A stretch of DNA of 9,271 bases, taken from an uncultured Verrucomicrobiales bacterium (lineage in GTDB: Bacteria > Verrucomicrobiota > Verrucomicrobiia > Verrucomicrobiales > Akkermansiaceae). Of this stretch, positions 1 through 8,000 are shown piece by piece; position 1 is the first letter of the stretch, and each line of letters starts with the position of its first letter. The position numbers and the translations under genes are program-made. Below the pieces are notes generated by a model. The model did not search any database and was not told the DNA's origin. It saw only the letters and a program-made list of their open reading frames with translations. Location of the stretch: assembly GCA_938001985.1 (NCBI GenBank), contig CALLBE010000170.1, forward strand, positions 1 through 9,271, written 5' to 3'.

Positions 1-39
1 GGTGCTCAGGGGCAGGTGTTACATTATCAAGAGGAATAA
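1..39 (+). CDS. C-terminal end of an upstream gene, possibly gspK (partial)
   Basis: The window opens in an open frame of 12 codons, reading GAQGQVLHYQEE, that stops with TAA at 37-39, three bases before the GTG of the next gene. Too little is visible to identify it from sequence. In secretion operons of this type the gene directly before gspL is usually gspK, the minor pseudopilin, and a tail ending in an aromatic residue followed by acidic residues is compatible with that. The tight spacing suggests translational coupling with gspL, whose ribosome binding site lies within these final codons. The GspK identity is inference from gene order only. Confidence 0.4.
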   Translation, partial: GAQGQVLHYQEE

Positions 40-42
40 ATT

Positions 43-1341
43 GTGAGCAAAGCAAACACCATAATCATACTACCAGCGGAAGAAGAGGGCTGGGAAGTGT
101 GGGGGGGGGAAGAGCGCGGCCTCGTGCAGGTGGCGTCTCTGAGCACCCTGAAGGCACCAACTGACAGCCCTGCCGAGCATGCTGACTTAACCGGTCTCGA
201 CTTAAGTGGCGCTTCTCACTTGAGTTTGGGCTTGGGTTTTCAAAATTTAGTGACGATTCCTTTCACGATTCCAAGTGCGGAGGATGAGATGGTTAGAAAT
301 TCAGCTCAGCTAGAGTTAGAAAATGCTGGTATTGCGGATTCTGGTTCAGATGTTCATGTGGATTCACAGAGCGAATCTTGGGATGTGCTTTCCGTAGAGC
401 AATCCGAAAACCACACCCTGGCAACGGCTCTCCAGCTATTAGAACTCGGGTTTGAGCTGGATGAAAAATTCAAAAAAACCACTTTTGATTTTTCTGCTCG
501 CTATTATTTGCCTCCAAGTGGGTCTGATTGTATTGCCTTGTGGAAAGAGCAAGGGCAATGGGGGGTGACCTTTTATCGCAATAAAACTCCGTTTTTCACC
601 GAGCCCATAGGAGATCCAATGGCATTGCCTTCCGTAGTCCGGACTTACGAATCTCAATTAGCTTACAAAGGTATCATCTTTAAGCCTAAAGAGGTTTTTT
701 TATGGGGTGAGTTTGAGAGAGCTTTCGAGCTTTCAAGGTTACTTCAAAAGCAGCGGCTCCATTTAATTTCAGAGTTGAAATCGAAACCCTCACCAGTCTT
801 GCCTGACGAGGCGCTTACCATCCGACCCTCCGTTGTCGTTGCGTGGGAAGAAGCTGCTAAACAGAAGGGAAAAACTAGAGCTCTCCTCTATAGTATTGCT
901 GCATTTTATCTAATTGTATTGTTGTTCGGTGCTTGGGTTTATTGGGGCGCTGATCAGAAACAAGCGAAGTTAGCTCAGGTCGTGGAAGATCACTCTCATC
1001 AGTGGGAGGTTAATCAACAGCATTTTAATGATTGGGAAATGTTGACTCCTCTTGCCACACAGAATTGGCCGCTCGCCTTGCTCCAAGAGTGTGCCATTTG
1101 CCTGCCCTCATCTGCTCATATTCAGCTCACCTTGATTGATGTCAATCAAAGCAGTATTCAGTTAAAAGGAGAGGCGGTCAATACAGCAGCTCTCAATACC
1201 TTTCGTAAGCGACTGAAATTATCGAGAAAACTAGCTTTGTACACCTGGACAATGCCTCCAGAAAAGCAATCCATTAAAAACCAGAAATGGGAATTCACCT
1301 ACCGTGCCGTTTTAACAGAAGAGGGAGGTGCTAAGCCATGA
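43..1341 (+). CDS. gspL: GspL-like inner-membrane platform protein of type II secretion/type IV pilus-like system
   Basis: The 432-residue protein has the GspL layout. A cytoplasmic actin-like (PilM-type) region spans about residues 1-275, a single transmembrane helix about 280-301 (starting ALLYSIAAFYL), and a periplasmic PilN/ferredoxin-like domain about 305-430. In this family GspL links the assembly ATPase GspE to GspM in the inner membrane, acting as a fused PilM plus PilN. The GTG start at 43 is chosen because GAGG at 31-34 lies 8 nt upstream and the frame continues without a break. The stop TGA overlaps the ATG of gspM. An oddity is a run of nine G at 101-109, encoding V-W-G-G at residues 19-22; a one-base change there would cause a stop within about 40 codons. 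Sequence identity to classical GspL is low, so the call rests on layout and gene order. Confidence 0.8.
   Translation: MSKANTIIILPAEEEGWEVWGGEERGLVQVASLSTLKAPTDSPAEHADLTGLDLSGASHLSLGLGFQNLVTIPFTIPSAEDEMVRNSAQLELENAGIADSGSDVHVDSQSESWDVLSVEQSENHTLATALQLLELGFELDEKFKKTTFDFSARYYLPPSGSDCIALWKEQGQWGVTFYRNKTPFFTEPIGDPMALPSVVRTYESQLAYKGIIFKPKEVFLWGEFERAFELSRLLQKQRLHLISELKSKPSPVLPDEALTIRPSVVVAWEEAAKQKGKTRALLYSIAAFYLIVLLFGAWVYWGADQKQAKLAQVVEDHSHQWEVNQQHFNDWEMLTPLATQNWPLALLQECAICLPSSAHIQLTLIDVNQSSIQLKGEAVNTAALNTFRKRLKLSRKLALYTWTMPPEKQSIKNQKWEFTYRAVLTEEGGAKP
1324..1328 (+). promoter_or_regulatory. Shine-Dalgarno site for gspM inside the end of gspL
   Basis: GGAGG, followed by TG, lies 9 nt before the ATG at 1338 and fixes that start. 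It sits in the last codons of gspL, which fits translational coupling across the ATGA overlap. The same GGAGGTG heptamer is the core of the tandem repeat at 4862-4897. Confidence 0.75.
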
Positions 1342-1865
1342 CCAAGCGTGAGAAAAGGATGCTTATCAGCATTGTAGGCTTATTAATTCTCTTTTTGCAT
1401 ATTTGGGGAGTTAATTTTTATTTAACAGCGCTAGAAAAGAAAAAAGAAGCAAACCGTGCGCTCAGGATTAAAGCTGAGCTTTATCAATCAAGCCATCAGG
1501 TTAGGCAGCAAATTGAATCCGAAGCCCAGTGGCTTGCCAACCATGAGCCCAGTCCTCAAAAATTTGGAGATACCGAAGTTCAGCTTTTAAATTTATTGCA
1601 AAACAAAGGGAAGCAGTTCGGTGTGTTTACGGAGAAACCAAGATTCTTACGCCAAAATATTGATGCCGGTAAGTATCGCAAAGCCAGGATAGAGATTTCA
1701 GCAACTGCAACCGAGGATAAGATCTATAAGTGGATCTTATCTATTCATAAACCGAGTGAATTCAGAGCGGTGACGGTACTGAAAATCAGCTCTAATCACA
1801 AAGACAAAACTCAAATCCATTGCACTTTGGTTGCAGAACAATGGTTGATAGAAAGTACGGAATGA
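1338..1865 (+). CDS. gspM: GspM-like (PilO-like) bitopic inner-membrane protein
   Basis: The 175-residue protein has a short basic N-terminus (MTKREKR), one membrane helix at about residues 8-30, a charged, probably coiled-coil stretch at about 32-67, and a C-terminal alpha/beta domain at about 75-172 of ferredoxin-like size. This is the GspM/PilO layout, and its place directly after gspL supports the call. In the family, GspM pairs with GspL through the periplasmic domains and stabilises the platform. The start is fixed by GGAGGTG 9 nt upstream and by the ATGA overlap with gspL. The stop at 1863-1865 overlaps the ATG of the next gene in the same way. Sequence alone does not separate a GspM from a PilO or from an Akkermansia Amuc_1100-type protein; neighbours favour GspM. 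Confidence 0.7.
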   Translation: MTKREKRMLISIVGLLILFLHIWGVNFYLTALEKKKEANRALRIKAELYQSSHQVRQQIESEAQWLANHEPSPQKFGDTEVQLLNLLQNKGKQFGVFTEKPRFLRQNIDAGKYRKARIEISATATEDKIYKWILSIHKPSEFRAVTVLKISSNHKDKTQIHCTLVAEQWLIESTE

Positions 1866-2467
1866 TCAAGCTCACCCAAATTCACCTATTCATAGGACTG
1901 ATGATTGCCTTCGGTATGCTTCCTGCCGAATCGATTCCAAAGGACCCGCTTCTTAAGGATTATCAAGGGCTTTTACGACGCCCACTGTTCACGCAGGAAA
2001 TCAAAGCGGAGGTCGCGGCTCCTATTGAAAAAAAGAATAGCACGACTTACTATTTGCGTGGGGTTTCAAAATTTGAGGAAGGCTGGTTTGTCAGTCTAGT
2101 TGACGTTAAAAACCCTAAACAAACTATTTTTTTAAAAGAAGGGGCGAGCGATAACGCCCAAGGCTTGAGGCTAGTCAAAGTCCGTCAGAATAAAGATGAC
2201 TTCACGCAAACTCGAGTGCTGGTCATGGCGAGCGGACAGCAAATTACATTGGGTTATAACCTTCGTCAGTTAAAACGCTCCATCACAACCCCGGCAAAGC
2301 CGACAACACCGCTTAACCAAAGCCAAAATCAAAGACAGTTTAACGCAGGTCGTCGCACCTCTACAGGTTCAACCGGCTCCGCAGATTCTAGTATCAAGAA
2401 GCCTAACACGCCCGAGGGGGCTCGCCCTCCTGTCAGACGACGTCATATCCATATTCGTTCTAAATAA
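1862..2467 (+). CDS. GspC/PilP-like periplasmic linker protein
   Basis: I start this protein at ATG 1862, giving 201 residues, and not at the in-frame ATG at 1820. The 1862 start makes an ATGA overlap with gspM and puts a hydrophobic export segment (about residues 7-20) at the N-terminus. Residues about 37-140 resemble the GspC homology region or PilP fold: an RRPLF motif at 39-43, then YYLRGV at 63-68, a short beta-rich core with FLKEG at 90-94, and a final beta strand near LGYNLRQL. In the family this domain contacts the N0 domain of the secretin, and gspD follows 20 nt downstream. No PDZ domain is present. The last about 60 residues are polar, Gly/Ser/Thr/Pro-rich and end in a basic cluster (VRRRHIHIRSK). 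Whether the N-terminus is a cleaved signal or an anchor is unclear. Confidence 0.65.
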   Translation: MIKLTQIHLFIGLMIAFGMLPAESIPKDPLLKDYQGLLRRPLFTQEIKAEVAAPIEKKNSTTYYLRGVSKFEEGWFVSLVDVKNPKQTIFLKEGASDNAQGLRLVKVRQNKDDFTQTRVLVMASGQQITLGYNLRQLKRSITTPAKPTTPLNQSQNQRQFNAGRRTSTGSTGSADSSIKKPNTPEGARPPVRRRHIHIRSK

Positions 2468-2487
2468 TTCTTTCCTATCATAATCAG

Positions 2488-4797
2488 ATGAAACCAAATC
2501 TTTTACCTTACTTTTTTACCTTTTTAATGGTGCTGTCCCTGCCAGTGATGGCTCAAACAGCAACGCCGAACGTAGAGTCAACCACAAGGGAGATCAAACC
2601 TGAGGAGTCAGAATCCAACCCAACAGCTACTGTTGTTGACCCTGATACCATTATCGAAAGCAATATTGAGCAACCTCTCATGAATGGCTACGTGATTGCG
2701 AAACACTACCGCAAATGGACGGGGAAAAGGGTCATTTTATCAAAAGCAGCGCAAGCCATTGAAATAAGCTTCAATCAAGAAGCGCCCCTCACTTATCAAC
2801 AAGCCGCAGACTTGCTGGTCAAAACCTGTTTCCTAGAAGGCTTGGTCTTTGTTCCCAGTGGTGAGGACGAGGTGAAGCTGCTTCCTGCTGGCAATGTGAG
2901 AAAAGCAGGGGGCTATCCTCTAGTGATTAATGCGGAGGCGTTGCCGAATTCAGAGGAGCTCGTGACCTATACGATGCATTTTGATCACATTGGGCCTGAA
3001 GACGCGTTGAGTATTTTTACTGGAGTGATTGCCCAAGTCCAATCCCACGGCTCAATCGTGGCCGTACCAAATACCAAAACACTTCTCATTACCGAAAACT
3101 CACAACTCATTCGAACGCTAATTGAGATCAAAAACCGCATTGACGTTTCACAAGAGCTCTCCACGCAAAAGTGGGTTTCCGTTAAGCATGCCGATGCCGA
3201 GCTCACGGCCGAGAATGTACGCTCTATCATGGATTTCTCGGCGAAACAAAACACGCAAATTTCAGCTGGCGGATCTTCTGTTGGAGGTGCTAGAGCTTCC
3301 AATACATCTTCCAGGAGAAGTGGCAATAATCAGAGTAGAAACCGCCAGCGTACAACAGGGGGCGATAGCTTCAGTAATGTCCAAATCATGGCTGACGTAC
3401 GAACCAATCGTATTTTTGTCATCGGAAGACCTATTGATGTCGAGGTGGCAGAAGGCTTGATTAAGGGGTTTGATTCACCTCTCGATGATCGTAATTATTA
3501 TAAACATAAATTAAAGTTTCTTTCGGTTGCTGAGTTTTTAAACACCGCACAGCAGGCGATTCAGCAAGCCACGTCAAAAGGCCCTGGCCTTAATGAGGGT
3601 CGTAATGGAGGCAGGCAATCAACACAAGTTCGTGCTGGCTTTAGGCAATCGCTTCAAAACGCAAGAAACCCCAATGCCTCGTTTGGCGGCAGTAGCAGTG
3701 GAGGCCTTGGAGACTCCGTCCGGGCAGAAGGGCCTGAGGCAATTATCATTGGAAAAACACTCCTAGTCGCTGATAATAGTAATAATACGCTAATTATCAA
3801 CGGGCCTCCACAAGCCATTAAAGTCGTTAAAGATCTGATTCGTGAGATGGATATTCTCACCGACCAAGTTCAGATCACGGCTATCTTTGGGCGATACAAT
3901 CTGAACAACTCAGCTGATTTTGGTTTTGATTTTGCTAACACCTACCAATCCCTTAATGGAACAACAGATGGGATTGCTGGGCAGAGCCGAACAGGCTTCC
4001 CAGTTCCTTCTGACGCGAGAGCGCTCACGGACCTGGCGCAATTCCCTAACGTTTCTGGGTTCTCAATTTATGGAAATATTGGCAAATACTTCAATGCGAC
4101 TTTACGAGCCATGGAAAGTGAAGGGAAGTTTAAGCTCATGGCTCGCCCGACGGTTTTCACCACCAATAATAGGAAAGCCACGCTTTCCTCTGGACAACAA
4201 ATCGCCGTTCCTACCAATACCTTTACCGGAGGTGGGATTGGGGCCAATGTTTCGCAGTCTACCAATATTGCCTTTCGTGATGTATTACTTGAGTTAGAGG
4301 TGATCCCTCTCGTCAATTCTCAAGAAGAAGTCACGCTCCAGATCTCACTCACCAATAATAACGTAATTGGGAATACTGTCGTTGACGGCAATGAAATCCC
4401 AACGATTGGACAAGAGAGCATTGTCACTACGGTGACGGTTCCCAATGGAGATACGATTGTTTTAGGAGGGCTTATCACCGAGCGAGAAGAGTCCTCGGAG
4501 AGCGGGGTGCCTATTCTTCGTCATATCCCTGGCGTGAAAAGGCTATTCTCCAGCGTCGATAAAGATGTGGTGAGGGAGGAGCTGCTCATCTTTATCCAAC
4601 CAAGAATCATCAATGGAAAAGTACAGCTGAAGAACCTCCAGTCAGAAAACGCCAAGACTTATCAAATTGCAAAAGACATCCAGAGCAATAAACGAATTTT
4701 CCCAAAAAAGTTCTCAGACCCTGAGAAGCAAGAAAAGGCAAAAGAAGCTAAAAATAAACGTCGGTTTAGATGGTTTAGATCTAAGAAAAAGCTTTAG
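2488..4797 (+). CDS. gspD: Type II secretion system secretin GspD
   Basis: The 769-residue outer-membrane channel protein has a signal peptide at about residues 1-22 (ending LPVMA, before QTATP). An N0 domain lies at about 65-140, N1 at 159-220, N2 at 228-333 and N3 at 335-458. The secretin core runs from about 459 to 710 and holds the family signature: VPNGDTIVLGGL at 651-662, GVPILRHIPGVKRLF from 673, and EELLIFIQPRII from 697. This is an unambiguous secretin. N2 and N3 are each interrupted by a Gly/Ser/Arg/Asn-rich loop (260-292 and 362-417). The C-terminus (about 744-769) is a strongly basic tail with no obvious pilotin-binding S-domain. It lies 20 nt after the GspC-like gene without a clear Shine-Dalgarno, so it probably relies on the same transcript. 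It could also serve a pilus; the L-M-C-D order favours type II secretion. Confidence 0.93.
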   Translation: MKPNLLPYFFTFLMVLSLPVMAQTATPNVESTTREIKPEESESNPTATVVDPDTIIESNIEQPLMNGYVIAKHYRKWTGKRVILSKAAQAIEISFNQEAPLTYQQAADLLVKTCFLEGLVFVPSGEDEVKLLPAGNVRKAGGYPLVINAEALPNSEELVTYTMHFDHIGPEDALSIFTGVIAQVQSHGSIVAVPNTKTLLITENSQLIRTLIEIKNRIDVSQELSTQKWVSVKHADAELTAENVRSIMDFSAKQNTQISAGGSSVGGARASNTSSRRSGNNQSRNRQRTTGGDSFSNVQIMADVRTNRIFVIGRPIDVEVAEGLIKGFDSPLDDRNYYKHKLKFLSVAEFLNTAQQAIQQATSKGPGLNEGRNGGRQSTQVRAGFRQSLQNARNPNASFGGSSSGGLGDSVRAEGPEAIIIGKTLLVADNSNNTLIINGPPQAIKVVKDLIREMDILTDQVQITAIFGRYNLNNSADFGFDFANTYQSLNGTTDGIAGQSRTGFPVPSDARALTDLAQFPNVSGFSIYGNIGKYFNATLRAMESEGKFKLMARPTVFTTNNRKATLSSGQQIAVPTNTFTGGGIGANVSQSTNIAFRDVLLELEVIPLVNSQEEVTLQISLTNNNVIGNTVVDGNEIPTIGQESIVTTVTVPNGDTIVLGGLITEREESSESGVPILRHIPGVKRLFSSVDKDVVREELLIFIQPRIINGKVQLKNLQSENAKTYQIAKDIQSNKRIFPKKFSDPEKQEKAKEAKNKRRFRWFRSKKKL

Positions 4798-4816
4798 ATT
4801 TAATGCTTAACTCATT

Positions 4817-4842
4817 CATAAACAGTGATTATGTATTTTTTT
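4817..4842 (+). terminator. Weak candidate intrinsic terminator after gspD
   Basis: CATAA at 4817-4821 pairs with TTATG at 4829-4833 around a 7-nt loop, followed by TA and seven T at 4836-4842. The position, 20 nt after the gspD stop, is right for ending the secretion operon. The stem is only 5 bp and AT-rich, so it may be leaky or not functional. Confidence 0.3.
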
Positions 4843-4861
4843 GAGATATAGCCGATTAACT

Positions 4862-4897
4862 GGAGGTGTTGGAGGTGTTGGAGGTGTTGGAGGTGTT
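4862..4897 (+). repeat. Four perfect tandem copies of GGAGGTGTT
   Basis: Four identical 9-bp units fill 4862-4897, preceded by a T that also matches the period. Each unit carries GGAGG, a perfect Shine-Dalgarno core. In each copy from the second on, the GTG lies 8 nt after the GGAGG of the previous copy. The array is in the gspD to giant-gene intergenic region, about 40 nt upstream of the candidate -35 box at 4938. No good coding frame runs through it: the frames are stopped at 4826-4828, 4849-4851 and 4857-4859 just upstream, and downstream frames close within about 30 codons. Being a 9-mer, it would change length in steps that preserve frame but alter spacing. Confidence 0.95.
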
Positions 4898-4937
4898 TCA
4901 AGAGAGCGGGCAATCTGTATGTTCTGTTATTTTAAGA

Positions 4938-4966
4938 TTGACTTAACCTAACATCTATCCTCTAGT
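4938..4966 (+). promoter_or_regulatory. Candidate sigma-70-type promoter for the giant surface-protein gene
   Basis: TTGACT at 4938-4943 (5 of 6 consensus) and TCTAGT at 4961-4966 (4 of 6) are separated by 17 nt. A start near 4973 would give a leader of about 40 nt before the ATG at 5014. There is no extended -10 element and no Shine-Dalgarno before that ATG. The spacing is ideal but the -10 is mediocre; this is inferred from sequence alone. Confidence 0.4.
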
Positions 4967-5013
4967 GTTTTTCTAACGTGAGTCGTTTTGGCTTATTAAA
5001 TTAATAACTCCTT

Positions 5014-8000
5014 ATGAAGTATTTCCCTTTTTTGAAGTCCCTCTGCTGTTTGTTTTTATTGCTAGTTGCTCGAGGAGAGGATAAGCCATGGGTGCAAGAG
5101 ATTTGGAGTGGAGTTCCTCAGGAGTTGTCTTTGGATGATTTTGTAAAATCAGAGACTTATTTTGCTCCAGCGGATCAGTTGTTGGATGTTAACGCGAGTG
5201 ATTTTCATGCAGAATCTGGCTATGTATCACGCATTCGTGGGCTGGTGAAAGCACCGGTGACGGGGCGTTATAAGTTTTGGTTGGGAGCGAATCATGAAGG
5301 ACGTTTATCAATCAGTACACAAGGCGATAAATTCAGTAAGAAAGAGGAGGCGTCATTAGCGGAGTCTGTACGTTCTGCTGACTTTGATCGCTTTGATTCA
5401 CAAGAGAGCCGCTTTTTTGATTTGGTAGAAGGGCAAGAAGTCTTTGTTGAGTTGCTTCAGAAGTCGCCGAGCGTATTAGGCTTCTCACAGGTATACTGGA
5501 GTTATGAGGTGAATTCAGTTAATTGGGCTCGAGAGCCGGGGGTGCTGGCGACTCAATCATCATCAGGTTATTCGAATACAGCAGATCACGCTGTTAATGG
5601 CGATCGCTTAGAATCAAGTTCGATTACAAATAACAACGTTGGATCATGGTGGGCTTTAGATCTAGGCAGTGCTCGAGATGTTTCTACGATTGTCTTATAC
5701 CCTTCAAGAAAGTGGACGGACGCTCGCTACTTATCTAACTTTAGAGTGAGTGTTTTTGATGAGCTCAATCAGCAGATTTGGAGTGGGGATTATTATAAAA
5801 GCACAGGGTATGTTGAGGGGAGTCAACGGGTCGAGTTTTTGAATGAATTAGGAAGGCTAGTTAAGGCTCGTTATATAAAGATTGAGCTGTTGGGAAAGAA
5901 TCGAGTAGGAAACCATAGGCTTATGTTGGGTGAGGTTGAGGTTTTTGGGCCAAGCTCTTTACCTGCTGATTTAGATGAGGCGGCTTTAAACCCGCGCAAT
6001 AATACTTCACCATATAATCCGGGAGACTGGAATCGAGTTAATTGGGCCTTGAATTCTGGTGCAGAGGCTTCTCAAAAGTCAACATATACCGATCATGCGG
6101 CAGCTAGGGCCATTGACGGCTACACTTCTCTTGAGTACCGAGACTATCCAATGGCTTCTACGGAGGATAGCCCTGACGCGTGGTGGCAAGTCGATTTAGG
6201 AGGCTCTAGAATGATTGATAGAATATCAATTTGGAATCAATCTGGTAGTGAGGCACTCCGATTATCAAATTTCAGAGTCTCAATTTTAGATTCACAGGGC
6301 AATGAATCTTGGGGGAAGGATTATTACCCTGTGACAGGTTTTGTTGATGGACATGAGGAGATTGATTTAGTCGCTGAATCAGGAGGTTTAGTAGAAGGGC
6401 AGGTGGTTAAAGTTCAATATGTAGGTGCATCAAGGACAGGCGAGAATTCACTTAATTTAAGTGAGGTTGAGGTATTTGGTCCAACTTACCACAAGGGCTA
6501 TCAAACAATTTCCGCCCCTCGTCAGCAAATCTCTTCCCAACAGTTACTTGCCTATCCTTCAGACCTGAAGGACCTTGATGGTGATGAGCTTTCAGATGAA
6601 TGGGAGGATCTACATGGCTTTGATTCTTCAGCTATACAAGACGGTGTGCACTCTCCTTTGGCGGATGCTGATGGTGACTTTTTAAATAATTATGAAGAGT
6701 CTCTACTGGGCACCAATCCTTTCGTAGGAGACTCGCTAGAGGGTAAGGCTACCTATGAGGAGTGGGATCAATCAATCATTCGTTCGTCTAGAGAACTGTA
6801 CTTGGAGTCCCGTATTTATGAAAAACCGACAAGAACTAGGCTTTTGGATAGAGCAACTACGGGTCCCCAAGGGAGAAACTTAGCGTCGAGAATTAGGGGG
6901 TATATAACAGCGCCGGAAACGGGGAATTATCGCTTTTGGCTTTCAGGGCGATCAGGACTAGAACTTTATCTCTCAACTGATGAAACCAAATATAAAAAAC
7001 GTCGCATTGCTGAGCTCAACCCAGAGAAGATGACTTCTCAAGGGGTGTGGTATACCCATTCCAATTTTTTTGATAGATATTCTTCACAATTATCAGAAGA
7101 GATTTATTTAGAGGAGGGCCAGAAGTATTTTTTTGAAACCATACAAGCCGTATCAACCGATGGTCTTGCTCATGTGAGTTTAGCTTGGGCTAGGCCAGGG
7201 AAGGAGAGAGAGTTTCTTGATTTCGGTTACGTGTCTTCCTACCATCAACTAGCGGGAGACCAAGATGACGATTGTTTGCCAGACGAGTGGGAGGTTTTAT
7301 ATGGGCTTAACCCTGAAGATAATGGAGGTCTCAATCATTTGCGTGATGGTGAGCGTGGAGATTATGACAATGATGGACTGACCAACCATGAGGAGTACCT
7401 ATTAGGAACGAACCCGACGCAGAGAGACACAGATGGTGATGGTTATTCCGATTTAGATGAAGTTCGAAGCTACTTGAGTGACCCAACTCAATCCAGTTCC
7501 ATTCATACAAGGGAGATTCAATCGGTTAATTTGCTGGATCATTATAATTCAAACGTAGAGTGGTCACTGACATCGCAGGGGTTGATTTCCAGCTCTTTTA
7601 GAAGCGGTATTTCTTTTAATGTAGAGGTGCCTGAAGACGGGTATTATTTTATCGAATCACTCATAACCCTTATGGGGACATTAAGGGATTCAGAGTCTCT
7701 GAACGTTCAGGTTTCAATTGATGGTCAAAACATTGAGAAAAAGTCCTTATTCTTCGCTTATGGAGCCTCTTCATTGTTGAGTTCGCTAACCCCATTTTTG
7801 GAACAGGGCACTCACAAGGTAACTTTGTTCTTTAATAACTATACGGCTCGTCGTAACCCTGTTATTAAGTCACTTAAGCTCGTGAAGCCAACGGGAGTGG
7901 ATAGTAATGGTAATCAAATCCCAGACTGGATTGAGTCCCAAGTTGCCGGGCGTCAGCAGATTACGTTCTTAGAATCGAGCTCAATGACCTCTCCAGCATT

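Noticed and set aside
1820..1861. Upstream in-frame ATG extending the GspC-like protein by 14 residues
   Set aside because: It would overlap gspM by 46 nt and place polar residues before the export segment. The ATG at 1862 gives the same ATGA overlap as the gene before it.
2985..3326. 113-codon open frame on the minus strand inside gspD
   Set aside because: It lies wholly within the well-supported secretin N1/N2 coding region, has no recognisable protein features, and is best read as a shadow of the real gene.
3920..4297. 125-codon + strand frame overlapping the secretin core
   Set aside because: An alternative frame of the strongly conserved secretin domain, with no domain features of its own.
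4919..4951. Ten-codon leader peptide frame (MFCYFKIDLT) between the repeat array and the giant gene
   Set aside because: The nearest Shine-Dalgarno-like core is too far upstream, it overlaps the candidate -35 box, and it lacks the regulatory codon runs of a known attenuator.
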